Below, in pieces: positions 7,871 through 16,300 of a stretch of 64,000 nt of DNA. Under the pieces are notes generated by a model. It was not told the origin of the DNA, made no database searches, and was given only the letters and a program-made list of their open reading frames with translations. Within the stretch, counting starts at the first letter, position 1; the number at the start of each line of letters is the position of its first letter. This DNA comes from Pseudomonas oryzicola (GTDB taxonomy: Bacteria; Pseudomonadota; Gammaproteobacteria; Pseudomonadales; Pseudomonadaceae), in the NCBI RefSeq assembly GCF_014269185.2, contig NZ_JABWRZ020000001.1:3001001-3065000 (forward strand), written 5' to 3'. Made by a program: the position numbers and the translations under genes.

Positions 7871-9433
7871 TTATCCCAAGAACAGCTGATACGCCGGGTT
7901 ATCAGTCTCATCCCAGTAGCGGTAGCCCATCTCGTCCAGCGCCTGTGGCAAGCCGGCCTGCTCATCCAGCGGCACTTCCAGCGCCGCGAACACCCGCGCC
8001 TGGGCCGCGCCATGATTGCGATAATGGAACAGGCTGATGTTCCAGCGCTTGCCCAACCGCTCCAGAAAGCCCAGCAAAGCCCCTGGTCGTTCGGGGAATT
8101 CGAAGCGCAGCACCCTCTCATTGGTCCCCGACGCGGCATGCCCACCCACGGTATGCCGCACGTGCAGCTTGGCCAGTTCGTTGTCGGTCAGGTCGAGTAC
8201 GCTGTAGCCCTGTTCACGCAGGCTGGCCAGCAGTTGCTCACGCGGATCGTGCACGGGGTGGGTCTGTACGCCAACGAACAGGCGCGCCTCCTTACCCGGA
8301 TAGTAGCGGTAGTTGAACTCGGTGATCTGCCGCTTGCCCAGCGCCTGGCAGAATGCGCGGAAGCTGCCGGGCTGCTCGGGGATGGTCACCGCGATGATCG
8401 CCTCGCGCTGTTCACCCAGCTCGGCGCGCTCGGCCACATGGCGCAGGCGGTCGAAATTGACGTTGGCGCCGGAGTCGATGGCTACCAGGGTCTGCCCCTG
8501 CACGCCCTCGCGCGCCACATACTTCTTGATCCCGGCCACAGCCAGCGCGCCGGACGGCTCGGTGATCGAACGAGTGTCGTCGTAGATGTGCTTGATCGCT
8601 GCGCACAACTCGTCGCTGCTCACAGTCAGCACTTCATCGACGAAATGCCGGCACAGCTCGAAGCAATGAGCACCAATCTGCGCAACCGCCACACCGTCGG
8701 CGAAGGTGCCGACCTGCGACAGGATCACCCGTTCGCCAGCGGCCATGGCGGCCTGCAGGCAGTTTGAGTCTTCTGGCTCGACGCCGATCACCTTCACCTC
8801 CGGGCGCAGGTACTTCACATAGGCTGCAATACCAGCGATCAGCCCGCCACCACCGACCGGCACGAAGATGGCGTCCAGCGCGCCCGGGTGCTGGCGGAGG
8901 ATTTCCATGGCCACGGTGCCTTGCCCGGCGATCACGTCCGGGTCATCGAACGGTGGCACGAAGGTAGCACCTTCGCTGTCGGCCAGTTGCAGCGCATGGG
9001 CCAGCGCATGAGGGAAGCTCTCACCGTGCAACACGACATGGCCGCCGCGCGAACGCACACCTTCCACTTTCAGTGACGGTGTCGTGGTAGGCATGACAAT
9101 GGTGGCTTTCATGCCCAGGTGCGAGGCCGCCAGGGCCACGCCCTGGGCATGGTTGCCCGCCGATGCGGTGATGACCCCGCGCTCGCGCTGTACGCTGCTC
9201 AGCCGCGAAAGACGCGTGTAGGCACCACGGATCTTGAACGAGAAGGTCGGTTGCAGGTCTTCGCGCTTGAGCAGCACCTGGTTGCCAAGGCTTGCCGACA
9301 GCGCCGGGGCGGCTTGCAAAGGCGTCTCGATAGCCAGGTCGTATACCGGCGCGGACAGAATACGGCGCACCTGTTCCGACAGCAGTTGCTGCGCGGTGGT
9401 CGGGGTACGAGGGCCGACAGTGAGGCTGGTCAT
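7871..9433 (-). CDS. ilvA: Threonine ammonia-lyase, biosynthetic
   Basis: A 520-residue PLP enzyme that deaminates threonine to 2-oxobutanoate, the first step of isoleucine synthesis. The PLP lysine is Lys67 in FSFKIRGAY; SAGNHAQG and the glycine loop VGGGGLIAGIA are present. The C-terminal ~180 residues hold two ACT-like regulatory domains, each with an F-x-Y-R-Y/H-Y type motif (EFNYRYYPG and SLFHYRNHG), as in the long allosteric isoleucine-feedback form. The ATG at 9433 is preceded by AAGGAG nine bases upstream; a TTG three codons earlier is too close to that site. A leader peptide and attenuator precede the gene, so expression is probably set by charged tRNA-Ile and tRNA-Thr levels. It may be a second threonine dehydratase of the genome. 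Confidence 0.93.
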   Translation of the reverse strand: MTSLTVGPRTPTTAQQLLSEQVRRILSAPVYDLAIETPLQAAPALSASLGNQVLLKREDLQPTFSFKIRGAYTRLSRLSSVQRERGVITASAGNHAQGVALAASHLGMKATIVMPTTTPSLKVEGVRSRGGHVVLHGESFPHALAHALQLADSEGATFVPPFDDPDVIAGQGTVAMEILRQHPGALDAIFVPVGGGGLIAGIAAYVKYLRPEVKVIGVEPEDSNCLQAAMAAGERVILSQVGTFADGVAVAQIGAHCFELCRHFVDEVLTVSSDELCAAIKHIYDDTRSITEPSGALAVAGIKKYVAREGVQGQTLVAIDSGANVNFDRLRHVAERAELGEQREAIIAVTIPEQPGSFRAFCQALGKRQITEFNYRYYPGKEARLFVGVQTHPVHDPREQLLASLREQGYSVLDLTDNELAKLHVRHTVGGHAASGTNERVLRFEFPERPGALLGFLERLGKRWNISLFHYRNHGAAQARVFAALEVPLDEQAGLPQALDEMGYRYWDETDNPAYQLFLG

Positions 9434-9485
9434 CGATTGCAACTCCTTGGCTCTTATTCACGTTGCCCAGGAGTCAGAGAGAAGA

Positions 9486-9506
9486 AACCCGCCTCCAGGG
9501 CGGGTT
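9486..9506 (-). terminator. Attenuator hairpin upstream of ilvA
   Basis: On the minus strand an 8-bp perfect GC stem (AACCCGCC / GGCGGGTT) with a 5-nt loop is followed by the pyrimidine run TTCTTCTCTCT. It lies between the leader peptide stop and the ilvA ribosome binding site, the position expected of a transcription attenuator terminator. Confidence 0.75.
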
Positions 9507-9521
9507 CGGTGCACGTACGCG

Positions 9522-9584
9522 CTAGCCCGCCAAGCTGATAATGGCGGTAATAATAATGGCGTGGGTGTGCGGGAAGGTTTTCAT
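9522..9584 (-). CDS. ilvA leader peptide (attenuation)
   Basis: A 20-codon reading frame on the minus strand runs from an ATG at 9584 to a TAG at 9522. It encodes MKTFPHTHAIIITAIISLAG, with five isoleucines (three consecutive) and three threonines among 20 residues, exactly the amino acids whose supply threonine dehydratase governs. The stop lies 15 bases before the terminator hairpin. Ribosome stalling at the Ile run would be expected to prevent terminator formation and allow ilvA transcription. The ribosome binding site is weak by eye. It is too short for ordinary gene calling. Confidence 0.8.
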   Translation of the reverse strand: MKTFPHTHAIIITAIISLAG

Positions 9585-9617
9585 GGACAAGAACTTAGCC
9601 GGTCCTGCGGCATGAAG

Positions 9618-10049
9618 TCAACACTTGGCGTGCTGCGCCGAAAGCGGCACGTCGAACACCTTGTCGAAGCCCCACTGGAAGACAAACGCATAAACGAAGA
9701 AGAACACGAACAACGCCAGGTTGGTCAGCAGCGCCGCCCACAGGCTGACATCCAGCCAGTAGGCCACCAGCGGCAGCAGGATCAGCACCAACCCGCCTTC
9801 GAAGCCCAGGGCATGCAACAGGCGCCGCAGGAAGGTACGCTCAGGTCGGCGCTGACGCGCTTCCCAGCGTTCGAATACCCAGTTGTAGGCCATGTTCCAG
9901 CTCATCGCGATACCCGACATCAGCACCGACAACACGGTCGACTGCGCCATACCTGCGCCGAACGCCAGCTCCAGCGCGGGTGCCACACAGGCCACGGCGA
10001 TGGCTTCGTAGAGAATGGCCTGGACGATCTTGCGTGCCTTGCCTTGCAT
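9618..10049 (-). CDS. PACE-family multidrug efflux transporter (bacterial transmembrane pair)
   Basis: A 143-residue inner-membrane protein with four transmembrane helices arranged as two tandem bacterial-transmembrane-pair domains. Family landmarks are present: a Glu in helix 1 (ILYEAIAV, residue 15), SWNMAYNWVFERWE after helix 2, and a second GFEGGLVL / VYAFVFQWGFDKVF pair. Characterised members such as AceI export chlorhexidine and related biocides by proton antiport; the natural substrates are thought to be polyamines. The gene stands alone, upstream of ilvA on the same strand and 34 bp from the leader peptide start. It is divergent from the nfr operon across a 190-bp gap. Confidence 0.85.
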   Translation of the reverse strand: MQGKARKIVQAILYEAIAVACVAPALELAFGAGMAQSTVLSVLMSGIAMSWNMAYNWVFERWEARQRRPERTFLRRLLHALGFEGGLVLILLPLVAYWLDVSLWAALLTNLALFVFFFVYAFVFQWGFDKVFDVPLSAQHAKC

Positions 10050-10209
10050 GTTCTGCTCCCTGGGTGAACGACCTGTAAACTACTCGAAGTGGCTTGCAAG
10101 AAAAAGCCTGAAATTTGGACAACACTGCATCCGGCTGCTTGTATCTATCGAGGACAGACGCCGACATGTCGTACTACTTCGTCCAAGGAATCGAACGAGG
10201 ATAAAGACA

Positions 10210-10245
10210 ATGGCTTACGCCTTATTACTGGTGGCCGGCACATGA
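10210..10245 (+). CDS. Possible 11-residue upstream ORF coupled to nfrB
   Basis: ATG at 10210 has an AGGA-type ribosome binding site (ACGAGGATAAAGACA) and encodes MAYALLLVAGT. Its TGA overlaps the nfrB ATG as ATGA. The nfrB start itself has no good ribosome binding site, so this ORF may load ribosomes onto nfrB by translational coupling. It is small and could be chance. The remaining gap 10050-10209 shows no other gene. Confidence 0.35.
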   Translation: MAYALLLVAGT

Positions 10246-12416
10246 GCCTGGCATTCATCGATTTCCTGACCTACGTGCTGTTCGGCCTGAAGATCTTCGC
10301 CATCGTGCTGGCCTCGCTGATGTTCCTGCTGGGCCTGGATGACCTGTTCATCGACCTGTGCTTCTGGTGCCGCAAGCTGGTCCGGCGGTTTCGTATCTAC
10401 GACAAGTACGAAAGAGCCGACGAAAAACGCTTGTTCGAAGTACCGGAAAAGCCCCTGGCGATCATGGTCCCGGCCTGGAACGAAGTGGGCGTGGTGGGAG
10501 AAATGGCGCGCCTCGCAGCCTCGACCATCGACTACGAGAATTACCAGATCTTCGTCGGTACCTACCCCAACGACCCGCAAACCCAGGCCGATGTCGACGC
10601 GGTGTGCCTGCACTACCCCAACGTGCACAAGGTGGTCTGCGCGCGCCCCGGCCCCACCAGCAAGGCCGACTGCCTGAACAACATCATCGACGCCCTGCTG
10701 CGCTTCCAGCAGGACGCCGGCATCGAATTCGCCGGTTTCATCCTGCATGACGCCGAAGACGTGATTTCACCCATGGAGTTGCGCCTGTTCAATTACCTGC
10801 TGCCGAACAAGGACATGATCCAGATCCCGGTATACCCCTACGCACCGGAATGGAAAGGCTTCACCGCCGGCCATTATGTCGACGAATTTGCCGAGAACCA
10901 CGGCAAGGACGTGATCGTGCGCGAAGCCCTGACCGGCCAGGTGCCCAGTGCAGGCGTGGGCACCTGCTTCAGCCGCCGCGCCATCGCCGCACTGCTTGAG
11001 GACGGCGACGGCATCGCCTTCGACGTGCAGAGCCTTACCGAAGACTACGACATCGGTTTTCGCCTGAAGCAAAAGGGCATGAAGTGCATTTTCGCCCGCT
11101 ACTCCATCACCGACCCGAACCTGACCCTGCAGCAGGAGTGGCGCCCGGGCATGAGCCGCGAATTCTCGCAGGTGATCTGCGTGCGCGAGCACTTCCCGCG
11201 CGACTGGCAACACGCCATTCGGCAGAAGTCGCGGTGGATCGTCGGCATCGTGTTCCAGGGCACCAGCAACCTTGGCTGGAGCCGCAAGGGCGCGCTCAAC
11301 TACTTTCTCTGGCGTGACCGCCGCGGGTTGTTCGCCTACCTGCTGAGCTTCCTGGTCAACCTGTTGCTGCTGGTGTTGCTGGCCATGTGGCTGGTCACGG
11401 TAATTGCACCGGAGTCGTGGCGCTTCATGTCGATCCTCGATGACAGCCCGCTGCTGGCCAGCTTGCTCTGGCTGAACGGGCTGCTGCTGGTCAACCGCCT
11501 GTTCCAGCGCGCCTGGTTCGTCACCCGCTTCTATGGCATCGGCGAGGGCCTACTGTCGGCACCACGGATGATGTGGAGCAACTTCGTCAACTTCTTCGCC
11601 AACTTGCGCGCCTTGCGCCAGGTGATGGAGATGGGCGACTCGCGGCGCGTGGCCTGGGACAAGACCACTCACGAATTCCCCGCCATCGCCGCCCCAGCCC
11701 GTACCCCGCTGGGCCAGCGCCTGATCGCCAAGGGCCTGATCAGCGACGAACAGTTGCAACAGGCGATCACCGGCCCGGTACGCCGCCGCCTGGGCCGCGA
11801 ATTGCTGCTGCGCGGCTGGCTGAACAGCGAACAGCTGGTGGCTACCCTGGCCGAACAACTCGACCTGCCCTGGGCACCGCTGAACCCGTTCAAGCTCGAC
11901 CCACACCTGATCGCCAAGCTGCCACGCAAGCTGGCCACGCACTATGGTGTGCTACCGGTAGCCGAAGCCGGCGACACGCTGATCCTGGCCAGCGAAAGCC
12001 CAGTCAGCCAAGTATCGCTGGGGGTGATAAGCCGCCAGTTGAAACGCCCGGTCAGCGCGCGACTGGCGCCACAGGGCCGGGTGACCCTGGGCCTGCGTTA
12101 TCACTACCCGAGCCCCTGGCAGAAGCCGGAAACCCGCGAGATGCTGGCCGTTCTGGAACGCTGCCAGGACGATGAAGCGCTGCTGGAACGGGTCAGCCAT
12201 CACCAGGTGATGCTCGGTGCCCTGCTGCAGGTGCGCGGCATGGTGCCAGTTACCCTGTTCAACCAGGCGCTGATCGACTACAACCCAGACCACCAAAGCC
12301 TGGGCGAATACCTGATCACCCGCGGCATCATCACCGAGCAGGTGCTGCATGAGGCCCTGATCGAACAGGCCAGCGAACAGCAGGCCGCCTTTGACCTGAC
12401 CCGGGAGGTGGCATGA
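10242..12416 (+). CDS. nfrB: NfrB-like inner-membrane glycosyltransferase with c-di-GMP-binding MshEN repeats
   Basis: A 724-residue protein: N-terminal membrane helix (about residues 7-33), a GT2 glycosyltransferase domain, two to four C-terminal helices (about 365-440), then a cytoplasmic tail. GT2 landmarks are complete: HDAED with Asp170 and Asp173, TED with Asp268, and QKSRW at 328-332. The tail carries a GSPII_E_N/MshEN domain near 488-600, with the tandem LGxxL...G...L pattern, and a second similar pair near 657-712. In E. coli, NfrB binds phage N4-related machinery, synthesises a secreted polysaccharide with NfrA, and is switched on by c-di-GMP through its MshEN domain. The gene overlaps nfrA by four bases (ATGA), so the two are translationally coupled. 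The start at 10242 is chosen over the in-frame codon at 10089 because it opens directly into the first helix. Confidence 0.88.
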   Translation: MSLAFIDFLTYVLFGLKIFAIVLASLMFLLGLDDLFIDLCFWCRKLVRRFRIYDKYERADEKRLFEVPEKPLAIMVPAWNEVGVVGEMARLAASTIDYENYQIFVGTYPNDPQTQADVDAVCLHYPNVHKVVCARPGPTSKADCLNNIIDALLRFQQDAGIEFAGFILHDAEDVISPMELRLFNYLLPNKDMIQIPVYPYAPEWKGFTAGHYVDEFAENHGKDVIVREALTGQVPSAGVGTCFSRRAIAALLEDGDGIAFDVQSLTEDYDIGFRLKQKGMKCIFARYSITDPNLTLQQEWRPGMSREFSQVICVREHFPRDWQHAIRQKSRWIVGIVFQGTSNLGWSRKGALNYFLWRDRRGLFAYLLSFLVNLLLLVLLAMWLVTVIAPESWRFMSILDDSPLLASLLWLNGLLLVNRLFQRAWFVTRFYGIGEGLLSAPRMMWSNFVNFFANLRALRQVMEMGDSRRVAWDKTTHEFPAIAAPARTPLGQRLIAKGLISDEQLQQAITGPVRRRLGRELLLRGWLNSEQLVATLAEQLDLPWAPLNPFKLDPHLIAKLPRKLATHYGVLPVAEAGDTLILASESPVSQVSLGVISRQLKRPVSARLAPQGRVTLGLRYHYPSPWQKPETREMLAVLERCQDDEALLERVSHHQVMLGALLQVRGMVPVTLFNQALIDYNPDHQSLGEYLITRGIITEQVLHEALIEQASEQQAAFDLTREVA

Positions 12417-15400
12417 AGCCGCGCTTTTCCCTCACTTTCACTGGCCTGTTGCTGTGTTCCGCTGCCCTGCCAAGCGCGGCGTCGACGCCGATGACCGACT
12501 TCCAGCGGTTCACCAGCTACCCGTTCATGGAACGTAGCTACCGAGAGGCGAAGAAGGACAACTGGGCCGAGGTCGAGCGCCTGACCCGTCACGTCCTCGA
12601 CCGGGTACCGAACAATGACGAAGCCCGCGCGCTGCTGATGGAGGCCCTGGCCCACCAACGCCGCTACCAGGAAGCCGAAGCGCTGGCTGAACAACTGGCT
12701 GACGACCCTGCGCATGCCAACGCCCTGCTCGAACTGCGTCTGGCCTGGATCGAACAGGACCCGCCCCCGGCCAGCCAGGTGGAGCGCTGGCTGGCCAGCA
12801 GCGATGGCAGCCAGCGCGTGCGCCTGTGGCAGGCCTACAGCCTGAGCCTGGCCAAGTCCGGTGGCGCCGCCAAGGCCCTGGAGTGGCTCAATCATCTGCC
12901 ACCACGGGAGGACGGCCAAGTGCTGCGCCTGGCCCGGGCCAACTTCGCCGAACAGCTGCACAACTGGAAGGAAACCATCGAGCAGCTACAGCCGCTCGCC
13001 GACCAGCGCCAGTTGCCTGCCCAGGACTGGCAGCGCCTGGCCAATGCCTATGTCCAGCAGGTTGACGAAAACGGCTTGAACGCACTGCTGCCCAGTGCGC
13101 CATCCGCCGCAGCCGCCGACCAGGCCCGCCTGGCCATGGCCAACCGGGCCATCGCCGTCGGCCAGAACCAACAGGCCCAGCGCTGGCTGCAGGCGCTGCC
13201 GGCCGAGCAACTGAACCAGCCAGTGCAGCGCCAGCAGCTGTGGGAACTGGCCCGCGAAGGCCAGGACGCCGCGCTGGTGCAGCGCCTGAGCAATGAACTG
13301 CAGCGCCCCTGCCTGGAAACCGTCGACTGGCTGTCGCGCCGGGACCCGGCGCTGGCCCGCGAACAATTCAAGGGTTGCACTGCCGGCACCGATCCCAAGG
13401 CCTACGCCGTGCTCAGGCAGCGTCTGTACGGTGACCCGCCACAGCCACCGCAACCACACACTGCCGCCGAATGGGAAAAACGCTACCGGCAAAGCGGTGA
13501 CCTGGCCGCCCTGGAGCAAGCCACCTTCCTGCTGACCCAACAGGGCTACACGGATCACGCCCGGCAATTGCTGGAGCAAGCCTACGACCGCCACCAGGGC
13601 CGCCTTGCCCCATCGCTGCTGCAGCGCCTGGGCAACCTGTATGCACGCAACGACGGGCCGCTGGACCGTCGCCGCATGCTCGGCCTGGCCCCCCGGGTTG
13701 ACGCCAATACCCGTGCCCAGCTGCTCGGCCGCCTGGCCGAGGCCGGCCACTGCGATGCTGTGCGCCAGGCCATGCCAGCCGCCCCGAGCGAACCCGGCCA
13801 GTACCGCGCGCTGGGCCGCTGCGCCATGCCCGACCAGCCCGGTGAAGCGGTCGTCTACTATCAGGCTGCCGAGCGCCTGGGCGACCGTGGCAGCCGTCTG
13901 CCGCTGGCCTATGCCCTCGAGGCCGCCGGCGATTCCGAGGCCGCCCTGGCCATCTGGCGCAGCCTGCCGGACAGTACCTGGACCGAAAACGCCCGCCTCA
14001 CTGCTGCCCGTGGCGCGCTGAATGCCGGCGACCCGCAGGCGGCCCGACGCTATTGGGAGGCCGCCGGGCACCATAGCGCCGACGACTGGGCGTTGGGTGC
14101 CGCCATCGCCCAGCAGCAAGGCGACTATCAGGGCGCGCTGGGCTTGCAGCGCCAGGCCCTGGCGCATGCTCCGCGAGCCGACCATTACTACGCCGCCGCC
14201 AGCACCGCGCAACTGGCCGGCGACACCGCGCAAAGCAGCGCCTGGCTGGCCGAAGCCGTACGCCTGGCCCCCGACCAGCCGCGCTACCGCGCCGACTATG
14301 GCATGCGCCTGGCCGGCTCGGCAGACAAGCACCAGCGCCGCCAGTCGATCCCCTTGCTGGAACGTGCCACCCACGACTTTCCCGAGGATTACCGCCTGGG
14401 CGAGACGCTGGCCTTGCGCTACGACGAGGTCGAAGACAGCGCCGCGGCACGTCGCGAGCTGCGCCGCGTGCTCGATGTGGAGCAGAACCTGGTCGACGGC
14501 GATGATGAATACGGCAGCCTGGAAGCCCGCAAGTACCGCCAGCGGCGGGCCCATGAGAGCCTGTCGCGGCGCGACACCATCACTCTGGCCAGCACCTGGT
14601 CGCCGGCCGGTACCTCGACCAACGACAAGTTCCTCGACGATGGCCAGCGCAGCGGCACCTCGCGCCGCGCGCAATCGCAGAACGTGCAGTTGGCCATGTG
14701 GGACCACGCCCTGGGCGAGGAGCCAAGCCGCAACGGCAGCACCTTGTCGGTGTATGGCCGGGTGCTGTTCGGCGGGCAAAGCCGCACCGACTATGCACAA
14801 AGCGTGGGCACGGGGGTGGGCCTGCGCTACAAGCCACTCGGCCAGGCCAACCTCAACCTGTATGCCGAGCTGTATCACCAGCGGCAGATCGACGAAACGC
14901 ACTATCGCGGCCTGAGCCTGGGCCAGCTGCTGAGCCCGGCCAAGGTCGGTGGTAACTGGGGCGACCTGCGCCACCATGCCGAATCGAGCAATGACCTGCT
15001 GCTGCGCGCCACCGCCTCGTTCCTCGACCAGGGCGCCTGGCGCAACGACTGGCGGGTTGATGAAGACGACTGGAACGAGCGCTTCCTGTACCTCGACGCT
15101 GCCTGGTGGACCCGCGCCGGTGACCACGCCTGGCTGTCGCGCTATCAGCAGGGCCATGCCTGGAAGCTGCCGGGCAGTTCACCGCAAACCCTCATGCCGT
15201 ATGGCTTTGTCGAATTCTCCAGCCAGGACCCGAGCAACGACTGGCGCCAGGACGCGCGGGCCGGGGTCGGCGTGCGCTGGCAATGGTGGTTCGATGACGA
15301 CCGCTACAACGCCTACCGCGGTTCGCTGAAAGTGCGGGCCGAGTACCAGCAATCGCTGGGCGGCAATCTATACGAGCGCGCCAATGGCGTGCTGGTCGGT

Positions 15401-15418
15401 GCGGAGATGACCTTCTGA
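12413..15418 (+). CDS. nfrA: NfrA-like outer-membrane protein (phage N4 adsorption protein A homologue)
   Basis: A 1001-residue exported protein. The first ~25 residues form a signal peptide (MKPRFSLTFTGLLLCSAALPSAAS). Residues from about 40 to 700 are helical TPR-like repeats rich in Ala, Leu and Gln. The last ~300 residues contain alternating beta-strand segments ending in a C-terminal Phe (GAEMTF), fitting the NfrA C-terminal beta-barrel that forms the polysaccharide export pore. This PgaA-like plan of a periplasmic TPR domain and a porin barrel matches NfrA, the phage N4 receptor. It begins inside the nfrB stop codon and its own stop overlaps the next start (TGATG), so nfrB, nfrA and the following gene form one translational unit. 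Confidence 0.87.
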   Translation: MKPRFSLTFTGLLLCSAALPSAASTPMTDFQRFTSYPFMERSYREAKKDNWAEVERLTRHVLDRVPNNDEARALLMEALAHQRRYQEAEALAEQLADDPAHANALLELRLAWIEQDPPPASQVERWLASSDGSQRVRLWQAYSLSLAKSGGAAKALEWLNHLPPREDGQVLRLARANFAEQLHNWKETIEQLQPLADQRQLPAQDWQRLANAYVQQVDENGLNALLPSAPSAAAADQARLAMANRAIAVGQNQQAQRWLQALPAEQLNQPVQRQQLWELAREGQDAALVQRLSNELQRPCLETVDWLSRRDPALAREQFKGCTAGTDPKAYAVLRQRLYGDPPQPPQPHTAAEWEKRYRQSGDLAALEQATFLLTQQGYTDHARQLLEQAYDRHQGRLAPSLLQRLGNLYARNDGPLDRRRMLGLAPRVDANTRAQLLGRLAEAGHCDAVRQAMPAAPSEPGQYRALGRCAMPDQPGEAVVYYQAAERLGDRGSRLPLAYALEAAGDSEAALAIWRSLPDSTWTENARLTAARGALNAGDPQAARRYWEAAGHHSADDWALGAAIAQQQGDYQGALGLQRQALAHAPRADHYYAAASTAQLAGDTAQSSAWLAEAVRLAPDQPRYRADYGMRLAGSADKHQRRQSIPLLERATHDFPEDYRLGETLALRYDEVEDSAAARRELRRVLDVEQNLVDGDDEYGSLEARKYRQRRAHESLSRRDTITLASTWSPAGTSTNDKFLDDGQRSGTSRRAQSQNVQLAMWDHALGEEPSRNGSTLSVYGRVLFGGQSRTDYAQSVGTGVGLRYKPLGQANLNLYAELYHQRQIDETHYRGLSLGQLLSPAKVGGNWGDLRHHAESSNDLLLRATASFLDQGAWRNDWRVDEDDWNERFLYLDAAWWTRAGDHAWLSRYQQGHAWKLPGSSPQTLMPYGFVEFSSQDPSNDWRQDARAGVGVRWQWWFDDDRYNAYRGSLKVRAEYQQSLGGNLYERANGVLVGAEMTF

Positions 15419-16257
15419 TGCGTACGATCCTGGCCCTGTGCCTGCTCGCCCTGTGTCTGCCGGCCAGCGCCGACCAGCGCCTGTTCTACCAACCCCTCAA
15501 CCGCGATGCCGGTATCACCCCTGCCCAATGGCAACAGCTGTGGCGCGCCACCGCAGCCCAGGGCGGCAAGACCCTGATCGTGCAATGGAGCGCCTACGGC
15601 GACAGCGATTTCGGCGGCGCGAACGGCTGGCTGGCCAACAGCCTGCGCAGCGCCCGCGCCGAAGGCTTGCAGCTGGTGCTGGGGCTGTACATGGACCCGG
15701 CCTATTACCAGCGCCTCGACGAGCTCGATGGTGACGGCCTCGACTCGTACTGGAAGGCACAGTTGGGGCGCTCGCTCAGCCACTACCGGCAACTGCGCCA
15801 GACGTGGCAGTTGCCGGTGGATGGCTGGTACCTGCCGATGGAACTGGACGACCTGCATTTTCGTCAAGCCGAGCGGCGCGAAGCGCTGTTCAGCCAATTG
15901 CAGGCCTTCAACCGCCAGCTCGACAAACCCCTGCACATCAGTGCTTTCAGCGCGGGCAAACTGTCGCCACGGGTCAATGCCGCCTGGCTGGATCAACTGG
16001 CCGGCCTGGGCATGACCGTGTGGTGGCAGGACGGCACGGGCACCGGGCGCTTGCCCGCGCTGGTGCGCCAGGGCTATGAGCAGGCCTTGCCGTGCCGGGT
16101 GGGTGTAGTGCGCGAGGCGTTCCGCCAGGTGAGTGCGCCAGGGCAGGCGTTCCGGGCCGAGCCTGCCGAACCGAAGCTGGGCGGCAGCTGCCATGCCGAG
16201 GCGGTGTTCGACTTGCGCTATCGCCCCTGGGCGCGGGGTATTCTGCCCAACAATTGA
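15418..16257 (+). CDS. Exported DUF4434-type TIM-barrel glycoside-hydrolase-like protein
   Basis: A 279-residue protein with a cleavable signal peptide (MRTILALCLLALCLPASA-DQR). The mature part reads as a (beta/alpha)8 barrel of the DUF4434 type: KTLIVQWSAYG, LQLVLGLYMDP, DGWYLPMELDD, LHISAFSAG, GMTVWWQDGTG. The acidic residues in PMELDD and the Asp in WWQDG sit at strand ends where glycosidases place catalytic carboxylates. It probably acts in the periplasm on the polysaccharide made by NfrB and exported by NfrA, in the way PgaB modifies PNAG; this is inference from operon position. The ATG overlaps the nfrA stop by one base. It lacks an obvious lipobox. Confidence 0.7.
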   Translation: MRTILALCLLALCLPASADQRLFYQPLNRDAGITPAQWQQLWRATAAQGGKTLIVQWSAYGDSDFGGANGWLANSLRSARAEGLQLVLGLYMDPAYYQRLDELDGDGLDSYWKAQLGRSLSHYRQLRQTWQLPVDGWYLPMELDDLHFRQAERREALFSQLQAFNRQLDKPLHISAFSAGKLSPRVNAAWLDQLAGLGMTVWWQDGTGTGRLPALVRQGYEQALPCRVGVVREAFRQVSAPGQAFRAEPAEPKLGGSCHAEAVFDLRYRPWARGILPNN

Positions 16258-16300
16258 GGCGTCAGACCCGGCCCCTTCGCAGTACACCCAGGAGCTAGCG

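Noticed and set aside
12986..15157. A 723-residue open frame antisense to nfrA
   Set aside because: It is a by-product of GC-rich third-codon positions; composition is Ala/Val/Gly/Arg/Gln-rich without domains, and nfrA has clear features on the other strand.
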